A stretch of DNA of 64,000 nucleotides from Terriglobales bacterium (lineage in GTDB: Bacteria; Acidobacteriota; Terriglobia; Terriglobales; Acidobacteriaceae): positions 62,001 to 126,000 of the forward strand of contig JAICWP010000003.1 of assembly GCA_025934735.1 (NCBI GenBank), written 5' to 3'. Below, piece after piece: positions 41,774 through 50,541 of this stretch (its first letter is position 1; the number at the start of each line of letters is the position of its first letter). The notes beneath the pieces are model-generated. The model did not search any database. It was given only the letters and a program-made list of their open reading frames with translations, and was not told the DNA's origin. The position numbers and the translations under genes were made by a program.

Positions 41774-44566
41774 TTAGAAGGTAGTCGCCACGGTGAAGCG
41801 GAAGGTTTTACGCGGTTCGCGCAGCAGGTAGCCCGGCGAAAAGCCCAGAAAATTAACGCCCGAAACCGCTTGCTGGTAGGTGAAGTCGCCGGCGCCGCCC
41901 TTGGGGAACATGTTGCGGGTGATGGGGTTGGGAGTACCAGAGAATTCATTCAAGCGCAAAGCATTGTAGGCCCAGTAAATGCGAAACGGGGCGTTGATGA
42001 TGGGCATCATGACCTGCAATTCCAGACCGGTGGATAGGCGGGGAATGAAGTTGGTCCCAGACAGCACCTTGAGATTCTGCGAGTACTGGAAGTTCTGGCC
42101 GCCCGTGCACTGGAAGGCGGAGTTCAGCAGGGGGCAGCCAAAGGTGGAACCATTCAATAATGCCAGCTCCTGGGGAGCCAGTTTCAGCTGCGACGGCCGG
42201 GAGATGCCGTCAAAGCCAAGGTCCGCGAAGGGCGCCAGCACTACGGGACCAACAATGGGAATGCGGTACTCGAGGTTGCTGACCAGGCTGGTATCGCCCC
42301 CGGGAAACACGATCTGATTCACCGGTACAGGCACAGTGACGTTGCCATAGCGCGGGTTGGCGGGGTTTCGGGGGACCGGCGAGCCGTCGGGGTTCACCAG
42401 CGGAATGTTGACCGTAGTGGGCAGGAACGTGACCGGCGAAATCGAGCGAATGTCGAAGCCGCGCAGGTCCTGCTCGCCCCCCATGTAGAAGCGCTGGAAG
42501 GGCGGCGCCACCAGACCGCCGAAGCCGCTCAGAAACGCCCCCTGGAGGTTGACCCCTATCACGTTCCGGTGGTGGTTCACTGGGATAAATTGCTTGTAGT
42601 TGATGATGGGCTGAAAAGAGTTTACGGTGCCTCCCAGTCCGGAAATCGCCGCGGCCAGGTAGATTGAATGCCCGCCAGTGGGGCGGGTGGGGTTGTTGAT
42701 GGTATTAATGGAGAAGTTGGGCAGGATCTTGCTGGTCACAATGCCATGCAATGCGTTCGGCCCCGAGAAACCGCGGAATGCCAGATTCTCGAACAGAGCA
42801 GTCGACGCGTCGCTGAAAGTCTGGATGGTCGAGGTATCCCAGGAATAGGTGATGCCGACACGTTTAAAAGAGCGGCGCAGAGGGTAGCTGGCTGAGAGCG
42901 TAAAGCCGGTATCGTTCTGGGTGAAATTCTGCAGGTTGGCCAGGAAACTTTGGGGCAGGTTCAGCTTCTGCCCGGTCAGCAGCTCCTCCTGCTTAGCCTG
43001 ATCATAGTTGATTCGGTTGTTGAAAACAGTGAAGCCTACCTGCAGGGGGCGGTCAAACATGTAGGGCTGCGTAAAGCCAAACATCAAGCTGCGCATCAGG
43101 TTGCCGACACTGGCCTGCAACTGCAGGGTTTCGCCCAAACCCAGGAAGTTGTTGGTGGTATAGCTGAGGCCGACGAATGAGCCCTCCAGTCCGCTCACAC
43201 CACCGGTCAGCTGGATGCTGTTCTTGCCCCTTTCTTTCACCTTCAGAGTGAGATCTACGGTTCCCGCCTCTTCATTGAGTTTGCGTTCTGTGGCCTCCTC
43301 CGGCTTGAGGGCCTCGAAATAGTCGAGCTGGTTGAGGCGAAGCAGGCTGAGCTCCCAAAGGCGCGTGTTGTACACCTGCCCTTCCTCAATGGCCAGTTCG
43401 CGGCGAATGACTTTGTCGCGGGTGGTGGTATTGCCCTGGAATTCAATGCGACGGACGTAGAAAGGCTTGCCTTCGTCCACATCAATGACCAGGTTGATGA
43501 TTTTCTTGTCTTCGTTGATCTGGGTATCGGGGACCGAGGTGAAATTGATATACCCAAGTTCGCCGTAGGCCTTGCGCAGGTTTTCCAGGCCCTTGCGCAC
43601 GTTATCCGTGTTGAAGATATCCCCGTCCTTCATAGGGAACAGGGAGCGCAAGGCTTTCTGATTGCGTACCGCCTTGTTGTGCTGGAAGGTGATGGAACCC
43701 AGGCGATAACGGTCGCCTTCCACGATGGGCATGGTTATATCCACAACCTTGCCCTGACCTTTCTGGATTAAAGGAATGTGGATAAGGGAGTGAGTGTCGC
43801 GCAGCTTGGTCTTGGGGTCCTCGACGATTGCCTTGAAATAACCCTTCTGCTGGTAAGCCATGCGCACGCGCTCGGCGTCTTCATTGAGCTTGCTGGCGTC
43901 GTAGGTCTTGGAAAATATGTTTTCCAAGAAAATGGAATGGGGTATGCCGATGGGCCGCAGGTTCTTCATGGCATAGCGCAGTTCGCGGCTCTTGAGCTTG
44001 TGGTTGCCCTCGAAACGGATGCGGCCCACCTTAACTTTGGGCCCTTCTTTGATCACGAAGGTGACGGAGACGGCGGCGGGGGGGATGGGCCGCACCTCAG
44101 TGCGCACGGTAGCGAACTGGCGACCATGCTCCGCCAACAGCTCTTTTATGACCACAGCAGCCTTGGTCACCCTGGTGGGATCGAACTGGCTCTCAACGGA
44201 AAGCCCCACCTTCCGTTCCTTAAAGCGGTCGAGCACGTCGCTCTGCGATACCGAACTAAGCCCCAGGTAATTCAGTTCGCGGATGGTCGGCTTTTCCTTG
44301 ACGTAAACGTGGATGATCCAGCCCTTCTTTCCGGGCTCGCGCTCGAAGCGCAGGTCATCGAAGTAGCCGGTATTCCACAGGGAGTTGAAATCGCGCTCCA
44401 AGGCGGCCTGGTCATAAATGTCGCCCGCCCGGGTAAATATGTGCGCCCGGATAGTCTCACGGGGAATGCGGCGATTGCCGTGAATTACGATATCTTCGAT
44501 GACGTTCTGCTGGGCAGAAGCGGGAAAGGCCAGCAGTCCCACAAAACACAAACAGGTCAGCAGCAC
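41774..44566 (-). CDS. bamA: BamA, outer-membrane protein assembly factor
   Basis: 930 aa. Signal region (LLTCLCFVGLLAFPASAQQ) is followed by five POTRA repeats from VIEDIVIHGNRRIPRETIRA to about residue 430. The beta barrel then runs from SYTTNNFLGLGETLQLQASV to the C-terminal Phe (VATTF), as expected for barrel recognition. The VRGF-like motif appears as DLRGFDIRSISPV. It inserts outer-membrane proteins. Longer than the E. coli protein (810 aa), partly from barrel loops, e.g. the Pro-rich stretch after NIPLVNPDGSPVPRNP. Start GTG at 44566; no better start upstream. skp follows. Confidence 0.95.
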   Translation of the reverse strand: MLLTCLCFVGLLAFPASAQQNVIEDIVIHGNRRIPRETIRAHIFTRAGDIYDQAALERDFNSLWNTGYFDDLRFEREPGKKGWIIHVYVKEKPTIRELNYLGLSSVSQSDVLDRFKERKVGLSVESQFDPTRVTKAAVVIKELLAEHGRQFATVRTEVRPIPPAAVSVTFVIKEGPKVKVGRIRFEGNHKLKSRELRYAMKNLRPIGIPHSIFLENIFSKTYDASKLNEDAERVRMAYQQKGYFKAIVEDPKTKLRDTHSLIHIPLIQKGQGKVVDITMPIVEGDRYRLGSITFQHNKAVRNQKALRSLFPMKDGDIFNTDNVRKGLENLRKAYGELGYINFTSVPDTQINEDKKIINLVIDVDEGKPFYVRRIEFQGNTTTRDKVIRRELAIEEGQVYNTRLWELSLLRLNQLDYFEALKPEEATERKLNEEAGTVDLTLKVKERGKNSIQLTGGVSGLEGSFVGLSYTTNNFLGLGETLQLQASVGNLMRSLMFGFTQPYMFDRPLQVGFTVFNNRINYDQAKQEELLTGQKLNLPQSFLANLQNFTQNDTGFTLSASYPLRRSFKRVGITYSWDTSTIQTFSDASTALFENLAFRGFSGPNALHGIVTSKILPNFSINTINNPTRPTGGHSIYLAAAISGLGGTVNSFQPIINYKQFIPVNHHRNVIGVNLQGAFLSGFGGLVAPPFQRFYMGGEQDLRGFDIRSISPVTFLPTTVNIPLVNPDGSPVPRNPANPRYGNVTVPVPVNQIVFPGGDTSLVSNLEYRIPIVGPVVLAPFADLGFDGISRPSQLKLAPQELALLNGSTFGCPLLNSAFQCTGGQNFQYSQNLKVLSGTNFIPRLSTGLELQVMMPIINAPFRIYWAYNALRLNEFSGTPNPITRNMFPKGGAGDFTYQQAVSGVNFLGFSPGYLLREPRKTFRFTVATTF

Positions 44567-44911
44567 AAGGAATGTTCTGAGACCGGTGCCTTGCCAAGCC
44601 CTCAGCCAGTTACACCAATGCCCTCGGCCGGCTTGCGTCTCAGATTTGAGTTCTCGGCAAGCGCACCCGGACAGCGCTGGCGCAGGACAGTTGTGGGAAC
44701 TCAGAATGCGGCTACCTCAGTGGCCTGTAGTATGGAAAGGTGCCATTCTATACGGTCGAGCGTTGCTCAAGCAAAAAGCTCGGCCAGCAAGCAGCAGTCA
44801 GGGGTCGGGGAACAGTTTCCGTCCTCTCGTTGGTTCTCAACCCGCTCCTGCTGAAGAAGTTCTGCCGCAACGCTTTCCTAACAATTGTTGGGACCACCGG
44901 CTTTACATAGC
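44567..44911. other. Gap between the molybdopterin oxidoreductase and bamA
   Basis: 345 bases; both neighbours on the minus strand. A few Pro/Ala codons in frame with bamA could extend its signal peptide upstream but no ATG/GTG/TTG is available. I see no RNA gene, repeat or clear promoter. Confidence 0.4.
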
Positions 44912-47110
44912 TCATGAAGCAGCCGGTTCCACCTCGACCAGCGCGGAGTAAAAGGTGGCGCCCCCACCCATGTCGGTGAGGCGTTCGGAAGTAAGGACGT
45001 TGATGCTGCCGCCAGGGGAGAGCTTCGCCCAATAGAGGCGCGCCGAGACAGTGCCCGGGCGGACGGCGCCGTTCACCCGTGCCCGCAGGAAGGCTTCGCC
45101 ACGGTCATTGAACACCCGCACCTGAGCGCCGTCTTGAATTCCGCGCGCCTTGGCGTCGGCGGCGCTCAACTCAAGCACGCCGGGATTTTCCATCTTCTGC
45201 AGCACGGGCAAATTGGCGAACGAGGAGTTAAGAAAATTGTCGGACTTGCGGGCCAGCAACTCCAGGGGAAATTGGCGAGCGCGCTCTGAGTGCCGGGACT
45301 CCTGCGGGGGTACGAAATTGGCCACGGGGTCCAAGCCGAGGTTGGCCAACTGCTCGCTATAGAACTCAGCCTTACCGCTGGGGGTGCCGAAGTTTCCTTC
45401 CGCAAAGGGAAGAAACGGGTTCTGTTCTGGCATTGCCTGTGTGGAGGCCTGGACGAGCCCAAGCCCTGTCCCTACACGAGCATCGTCCCGCCGAAGCCCC
45501 GCCTGCTGCTGGCCGTTGCCGAATTTCAAGCGAACGTGGCTTTCCCGCTCCAGGCGATGCCGGTCAATTCCCTGCAGCCAGGGATTGGGAGATTGCAGGG
45601 CCGCATCAATCATCTGGTCCGCCGATTGGCGGAAACATTCGTCCTCGAATCCCATGCGCTCGGCCAGGGCTCGGAAGGTCTCCACGTTAGAACGGCACTC
45701 GCCCAGCGGTTCAATCGCTTGATGTGAGACTTGCAGGTAATAGTGTCCGTAGGCGGTCTGCAGGTCCTTGTGTTCGAAAAATGTGGTGGCCGGCAACACG
45801 ATATCGGCATAGTCGGTGGTATCGGTAAAGAACTGCTCGTGGACCACGGTGAACAGGTCGGGGCGAAGCAATCCGCGCACCACCTGGTTGTGGTTGGGCG
45901 CAACCGCGGCCGGATTGGAGTTGTACACGAAAAGCGCTTTGACGGGCGGCTCGTTCAGTTCCGTCAGCGCCTTGCCCAATTCCACCATGTTGACGGTGCG
46001 CGCCAGGTGGCCCAAGTCGCTCTTACGCATGAGGTCGGGACGCTGCAGGACTTCCTTATTGAGCTGGTAAGCCCCGGAAGTGGAGAGCTGCAGCCCACCG
46101 CCAATCTCCTTCCACGAACCCGTCAGGCAGGGCAGCATGCAGACGGCGCGCACTGACATGCCCCCGCGTTCGGAGCGTTGCACTCCATAATTCAGCCGAA
46201 TGGCGGCGGGCCGGGTGGTGGCATACTCGCGCGCCAGTTTGAGGATGTCCTCGGCGGCAAGGCCCGTCCACTGCGCCACCCGTTGCGGCGGATACTCCTG
46301 CACCCTGGCCCGCAGCTGTTCAAATCCTACCGTGTAGCGCGCAACGTAGTCGGCGTCATACAAGCCTTGGTTGATGATGACGTGCATCATGCCGAGGGCC
46401 AGAGCGGCATCTGTCCCCAGGTTGATGGGCAAGTGCCAGTCGGCGCAACGCGCCGTGCGCGTGCGGTAAGGATCAATCACCACCAGCCTGGCGCCCTGGC
46501 GGCGCGCCTCTTCAACAAAAGGCCACAGGTGGACATTGTTCCCATGGATATTGGCGCCCCAGGCAATGATGTATTTAGAATGTCGGAACTGCTCCGGTTC
46601 AGTACCCAGCTTGATTCCGAGAACAGACTTCAAGCCTTCCTCTCCCGCGCTGGAACAAATGGTGCGCTCCAGTTGCGAAGCTCCCAGGCGATGGAAAAAC
46701 CGCCGGTCCATGGAGCCGCCATTGAGCGCGCCCAAGGTGCCGCCGTAGCTGTAGGGCAGGATGGCTTCGCTGCCGAACTCGCGGCTAATCTGCCGGAACC
46801 GGCTCGCAATTTCATCCAGCGCTTCGTCCCAGGTAATGCGCTCAAAAGCGCTTTTCGCGCCGGCGCTATGGGTCGCCGCATTGGAATTCTGCATTCCCTT
46901 GGCTCCGACCCGCCGCATGGGATAGAGCACGCGCTCCGGGGAGTAAACCCGGTCCAAATATTTCGCTACCTTGGCGCAGAGGAACCCACGGGTAAAGGGA
47001 TGGGCCGGATCTCCTTGCACCTTCACCGCTCTGCCGTCTTCCACGGTAATGAGAACCCCGCAGGCATCCGGACAATCGTGGGGACAGGCGGCATGGATCA
47101 CGCGTTTCAT
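44912..47110 (-). CDS. Molybdopterin-containing oxidoreductase, formate-dehydrogenase-like
   Basis: 732 aa, DMSO-reductase superfamily. The N-terminal 4Fe-4S motif is AACPHDCPDACGVLI with the final Cys in FLCAKVAKYL. Molybdopterin-binding regions YGGTLGALNGGSMD and the pyranopterin loop GANIHGNNVHLWP follow. A C-terminal beta-barrel domain (LSAADAKARGIQDGAQVRVF) closes the active site. No Cys or Sec ligand to Mo could be fixed; the candidate is the CSSAGEEG loop. There is no Tat signal, so it is cytoplasmic. Electron-transfer partners are absent. It could be an orphan dehydrogenase or reductase of unknown substrate. Confidence 0.85.
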   Translation of the reverse strand: MKRVIHAACPHDCPDACGVLITVEDGRAVKVQGDPAHPFTRGFLCAKVAKYLDRVYSPERVLYPMRRVGAKGMQNSNAATHSAGAKSAFERITWDEALDEIASRFRQISREFGSEAILPYSYGGTLGALNGGSMDRRFFHRLGASQLERTICSSAGEEGLKSVLGIKLGTEPEQFRHSKYIIAWGANIHGNNVHLWPFVEEARRQGARLVVIDPYRTRTARCADWHLPINLGTDAALALGMMHVIINQGLYDADYVARYTVGFEQLRARVQEYPPQRVAQWTGLAAEDILKLAREYATTRPAAIRLNYGVQRSERGGMSVRAVCMLPCLTGSWKEIGGGLQLSTSGAYQLNKEVLQRPDLMRKSDLGHLARTVNMVELGKALTELNEPPVKALFVYNSNPAAVAPNHNQVVRGLLRPDLFTVVHEQFFTDTTDYADIVLPATTFFEHKDLQTAYGHYYLQVSHQAIEPLGECRSNVETFRALAERMGFEDECFRQSADQMIDAALQSPNPWLQGIDRHRLERESHVRLKFGNGQQQAGLRRDDARVGTGLGLVQASTQAMPEQNPFLPFAEGNFGTPSGKAEFYSEQLANLGLDPVANFVPPQESRHSERARQFPLELLARKSDNFLNSSFANLPVLQKMENPGVLELSAADAKARGIQDGAQVRVFNDRGEAFLRARVNGAVRPGTVSARLYWAKLSPGGSINVLTSERLTDMGGGATFYSALVEVEPAAS

Positions 47111-47160
47111 GCTGATAGATTATTTCACCATCGGGAGATCGCGTCGCAGAGAAAATCCAC

Positions 47161-47577
47161 TCAGGGTTGATCGGTGAGCAGCCGTTCGAACTCGGCAATC
47201 TGCACCCGGTTAGCCTCCTGCACTCCCGCGTAGCCGCTGCAGCTCAAGGAAAAAAAGTTGGGACCGGCGCTGAAGGTGAGCAAATACTGCGAACCATTAT
47301 AGAAAGTAGCGGATGTAGTTGCTGAGGGGAGGCCTTTGCGGCGGGCGGAGAACTCGTCACGACGACCATTGGCGAAATCCATGAGCGCCTGAACCTGGTA
47401 GCGGTTGCCAATCTCGAACTGGCGCAACGGGCCGTTTCCGCTTTGTGATACACGAACCACAGTTGCCTCAGCCAGGGGAGCACAAAGCACGCCCTGCTGG
47501 TTGCGATTGCAGCCAGTGACTAAAAGGATGACCAGCAGAACAGGCGGAAGCCGGGCCGTAAGCACGGCAAGAATCAT
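47161..47577 (-). CDS. Small lipoprotein of unknown function
   Basis: 138 aa. Hydrophobic N-terminus with the lipobox VTGCNR near residue 22. The mature domain has four further Cys (VLCAP, SLSCSG and others absent from the core), and an AEFERLL C-terminal helix. It resembles small acidobacterial lipoproteins, but I know no named family. It is 19 bases upstream of the end of frr on the same strand. Confidence 0.65.
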   Translation of the reverse strand: MILAVLTARLPPVLLVILLVTGCNRNQQGVLCAPLAEATVVRVSQSGNGPLRQFEIGNRYQVQALMDFANGRRDEFSARRKGLPSATTSATFYNGSQYLLTFSAGPNFFSLSCSGYAGVQEANRVQIAEFERLLTDQP

Positions 47578-47596
47578 ACGGCAAACAACAACTGTT

Positions 47597-48187
47597 TTAC
47601 TTGATTTCCATTACCTCTTTTTCCTTGGCCTTGCTCATCTCTTCCATCTTCTTGATTTCATCATCGGTGAGGCGCTGGATCTCCTCCAGGGAGCGGCGCT
47701 CATCATCTTCGGTGATCTTCTTGTCTTTAAGCGCCTTCTTGATGAGTTCGTTGCCATCACGGCGGATGTTGCGCACGGCCGTGCGGTGTTCTTCCAGGAT
47801 TTTGTGCAGATGTTTGACCATATCGCGGCGGCGTTCTTCCGTGAGCGCCGGCACGGGAACGCGAATGATCTTGCCGTCGTTCATGGGGTTCAGGCCAAGA
47901 TCGCCGGCGCGAATAGCCTTTTCGATGTTACCCAGCGAACTGGGATCGAAGGGCTGGACGGTGATGAGCTGCGCCTCAGGGGCGTGCACCTGCGCGATTT
48001 GGTTGAGGGGCATGGCGGAACCGTAGTACTCCACCTGCACGCTGTCGAGCATATGAACGGAAGCGCGACCGGTACGCACCGCGGCCATCTCCCCGCGGAA
48101 ATCGTCCACCGCCTTATCCATGCGTCCTTTCAGCGTGCCGTAGGCTTCTTTGAGCCCGGGAATCGCCGCCATGCTTGCTTGCGCCAT
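47597..48187 (-). CDS. frr: Ribosome recycling factor
   Basis: 196 aa from the ATG at 48187, which has GAGG nine bases upstream (ATG at 48196 would overlap that site). Core motifs: RTGRASVHMLDSVQVEYYGS, PLNQIAQVHAPEAQLITVQP and IRVPVPALTEERRRDMVKHL. The C-terminal helix ends KAKEKEVMEIK. It splits the post-termination ribosome with EF-G. A TATAAT lies at 48222-48227 on the minus strand, a probable -10. pyrH, its common neighbour, is not visible. Confidence 0.95.
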   Translation of the reverse strand: MAQASMAAIPGLKEAYGTLKGRMDKAVDDFRGEMAAVRTGRASVHMLDSVQVEYYGSAMPLNQIAQVHAPEAQLITVQPFDPSSLGNIEKAIRAGDLGLNPMNDGKIIRVPVPALTEERRRDMVKHLHKILEEHRTAVRNIRRDGNELIKKALKDKKITEDDERRSLEEIQRLTDDEIKKMEEMSKAKEKEVMEIK

Positions 48188-48413
48188 CGTGTTCATCCTC
48201 GCTTGGAGATATAAACCGCAAATTATAAACCCTGAGGCATCCGGCCGACCCGACGCACGGTGATTAGAGAGCCGTAGATTGAATACCTTACGGGGAAACT
48301 GCCGTCGTGGAGGGCGCCCCCCCCGAGGTTGTGTCACCACGGTAATCAAGACTTTCCGCCGCGTCCAGGGTTATAACCCAGCGAACGTCGTACAAGAGGG
48401 GGAGGACCAAGCT

Positions 48414-48776
48414 ATGACTCGATTTGGGAAAACCATGAGCGCGCTGTTGCTGGGCGCCTCGTTCGGGCTAAGCACGGCGGCAGTGGCGCAGAAGGCACCG
48501 GATGTGCGGCATGACCGCCGTGACCTGCGGCAGGATCGCACGGATCGGCGGCAGGATCGTCGTGACATCCGCCACGACCGGCGCGATGTGGCCCGGGACC
48601 GGGTACAGGTTCGCCGTGATCTGCGGAACGGAAACAACGCTGCAGCTCATGCGCAGATGCGCAACATCCGCGCCGACAAGCGCGACTTGCGGCACGACCG
48701 TCGTGACGTCCGCCATGACCGGCGCGATATCCGGCATGACCGCCGCGATTTGCGCCACGACCGCAGAGGCAATTAG
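48414..48776 (+). CDS. Secreted DRRD-repeat protein of unknown function
   Basis: 120 aa. Signal peptide MTRFGKTMSALLLGASFGLS ending near TAAVAQ. After that nearly all residues are in a seven-residue unit: D-R-R-D-(I/L/V)-R-(H/Q). There are about five units before a spacer (VQVRRDLRNGNNAAAHAQMR) and five after it. The unit predicts a highly charged helix with Arg and Asp alternating along stripes. It is preceded by GGGGGAGGA eight bases before the ATG. I recognise no named family, though such DRRD/RHDRRD proteins are seen in several acidobacteria as far as I recall. Confidence 0.8.
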   Translation: MTRFGKTMSALLLGASFGLSTAAVAQKAPDVRHDRRDLRQDRTDRRQDRRDIRHDRRDVARDRVQVRRDLRNGNNAAAHAQMRNIRADKRDLRHDRRDVRHDRRDIRHDRRDLRHDRRGN

Positions 48777-48797
48777 GGCCGAACTCAGGGAAGGAAG

Positions 48798-48847
48798 AAG
48801 GGGCTGGTCAAGGCTCGACGAGGGAACGAGCCAGGGCTGGCCCCTTT
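48798..48847 (+). terminator. Two-tier hairpin after the DRRD gene
   Basis: Outer stem aaggggc / gcccctt and inner stem ggctcg / cgagcc enclosing a purine-rich loop; the trailing T-run is only three bases. Possible weak terminator. Confidence 0.45.
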
Positions 48848-48935
48848 GCTTGATCGAGGATCGATGATTTTAGATTGACGCTTTGCGCGTTGCCCGTGCG
48901 ACCCCTCAACTTCGTTTCAAGAGCGCAGCGTTGAA

Positions 48936-49436
48936 TCATTTGCCGATCGCCTGTTTGACCGCGGGCGGCAGCTGATTAACCCGGCTCAGGAACATGCTGG
49001 TCTTCCAGATGTACTCGTCGCTGGCCACCTTGCCCCAGGCGGGCATGCCGGTCCAGCGCACGCCGTGTTTGACGGCGTAAAAGATGTGCCACTCGGGGTC
49101 ATCCAGGGGCTGGAGGATGAGTTGCGGCGCGGGCGGATAGAGGGCGCGCCCCACATCGCTCGGCTGCTTGGTCACGGTGCCATGGCAGAGGGCGCAATTC
49201 ATGGTGTAAAACTTCATGCCGTCAATCAGGTTGGCATCGGTGGCAGGAATGGGGCTCTGCATGTGGGGAGCGTGCTTTTCCATGGAGGCGTCCATCGCGT
49301 GCGAGGCCAGCCAGGTTTCGGCAGGGCCGGGAGAATGGTCGGAGTTGGTATTGACGAAGCCGGTAAGCGTGTACGCCAGCCCGCCCACCACGATGATTAG
49401 GATTACGACAATCACGCCGAAGATAAAGTTGCGCAT
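48936..49436 (-). CDS. Membrane-anchored c-type cytochrome
   Basis: 166 aa. One N-terminal transmembrane segment (FIFGVIVVILIIVVGGLAYT) without a cleavage site places the domain in the periplasm. A single heme-binding CxxCH is present in TMNCALCHGTVTKQPSDVG; the distal Met could be in WTGMPAWGKVASDEYIW. It likely shuttles electrons between respiratory partners. It lies 57 bases downstream of E1 beta on the same strand and may share its transcript. Confidence 0.88.
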   Translation of the reverse strand: MRNFIFGVIVVILIIVVGGLAYTLTGFVNTNSDHSPGPAETWLASHAMDASMEKHAPHMQSPIPATDANLIDGMKFYTMNCALCHGTVTKQPSDVGRALYPPAPQLILQPLDDPEWHIFYAVKHGVRWTGMPAWGKVASDEYIWKTSMFLSRVNQLPPAVKQAIGK

Positions 49437-49493
49437 GCACCCTCCAAACGAACAGCATTCTCTACCAGAGTGCGGCTGGCTCCAAAGGTTACG

Positions 49494-50468
49494 TCAGTAC
49501 GACTTCAGGCGGCGAGCCTCGCGAATCACATCGGCCACCTTGGGCAGGAAGTAGTCTTCCAGAGGTGGGGAAAAGGGCACCGGCGTGTCGCGGGAAGTGA
49601 TGCGCACAATCGGCCCGTCGAGATCGTCGAAGGCTTCTTCATTGATGAGAGCGGCTACCTCGCCGGCTATGCCGCCAGTCCGCGTGTCCTCATGCAGGAT
49701 GATGACCTTATTTGTGTGCCGGACGGTCGTGGCGATGGCCTCGCGGTCCAGGGGCAGCAGGGTGCGCAAGTCCACGACTTCCAATTCGATGCCTTCCTTG
49801 GCCAGAATCTCCGCCGCTTCCAAAGCCACGTGCAGCATGGCGGCATAGGTGATGATGCTGAGGTCGCGCCCCTGCCGCGCCACTCGCGCCTTGCCAATGG
49901 GCACGGTGTAGTCTTCTGCCGGCAGGTCCTCCTTAATGCGCCGATACAGGAATTTGTGCTCGAAAAAAATGACGGGGTTGTTGTCGCGAATGGCGGACTT
50001 AATCAGCCCCTTGGCATCGTAAGCCGTGCCCGGGCAGACCACTTTCAGACCGGGTGTGTGCACGAAATACATTTCCGGGTTCTGCGAATGGAATGGCCCA
50101 CCGTGCACGCCGCCACCGCTCGGCCCCCGGATCACCACCGGAGCAGGCGCGCCCCAGCGGTAGTGCGCCTTGGCCAGCATGTTGGTGATCTGGTTGAAGG
50201 CGCAGCCAATGAAGTCCATGAACTGGAACTCGGCCACCGGACGCAGGCCGGTGAGCGAGGCGCCGAAGGCCGCGCCCACAATGGCTGACTCGGCGATGGG
50301 CGTGTCAACCACCCGCTCAGGCCCGAAACGCTCGATGAAGCCGTCGGTGACCTTAAAGGCGCCGCCGTAGATGCCGATGTCCTCACCCAGGCAGAAGACG
50401 CTGGGATCGCGTTCCATCTCCTCCCAGATGCCCTGGCGGATGCCTTCGAGATAGGAGGTGCTAGCCAT
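49494..50468 (-). CDS. 2-oxoacid dehydrogenase E1 component, beta subunit
   Basis: 324 aa. Starts SYLEGIRQGIWEEMERDPSVF, then GEDIGIYGGAFKVTDG, FGPERVVDTPIAESAIVGAA and PVVIRGPSGGGVHGGPFHSQ. With E1 alpha it forms the thiamine-dependent heterotetramer of the pyruvate or branched-chain 2-oxoacid dehydrogenase. E1 alpha is directly upstream (73 bases). The pyruvate and branched-chain forms are not separable by eye. Confidence 0.93.
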   Translation of the reverse strand: MASTSYLEGIRQGIWEEMERDPSVFCLGEDIGIYGGAFKVTDGFIERFGPERVVDTPIAESAIVGAAFGASLTGLRPVAEFQFMDFIGCAFNQITNMLAKAHYRWGAPAPVVIRGPSGGGVHGGPFHSQNPEMYFVHTPGLKVVCPGTAYDAKGLIKSAIRDNNPVIFFEHKFLYRRIKEDLPAEDYTVPIGKARVARQGRDLSIITYAAMLHVALEAAEILAKEGIELEVVDLRTLLPLDREAIATTVRHTNKVIILHEDTRTGGIAGEVAALINEEAFDDLDGPIVRITSRDTPVPFSPPLEDYFLPKVADVIREARRLKSY

Positions 50469-50541
50469 AAATTCATTCGCCGCGAATTAACGCGGATCAA
50501 AGCAATAGGCAAAGGCTAAATGCTAAGCGCCAAATCCTGCT

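Noticed and set aside
43778-44854. 358-codon plus-strand open frame opposite bamA
   Set aside because: Antisense to the POTRA region; no domain signature.
48371-48758. Minus-strand frames opposite the DRRD gene
   Set aside because: The repeated unit makes all frames open. The plus-strand frame has a signal peptide and ribosome binding site.
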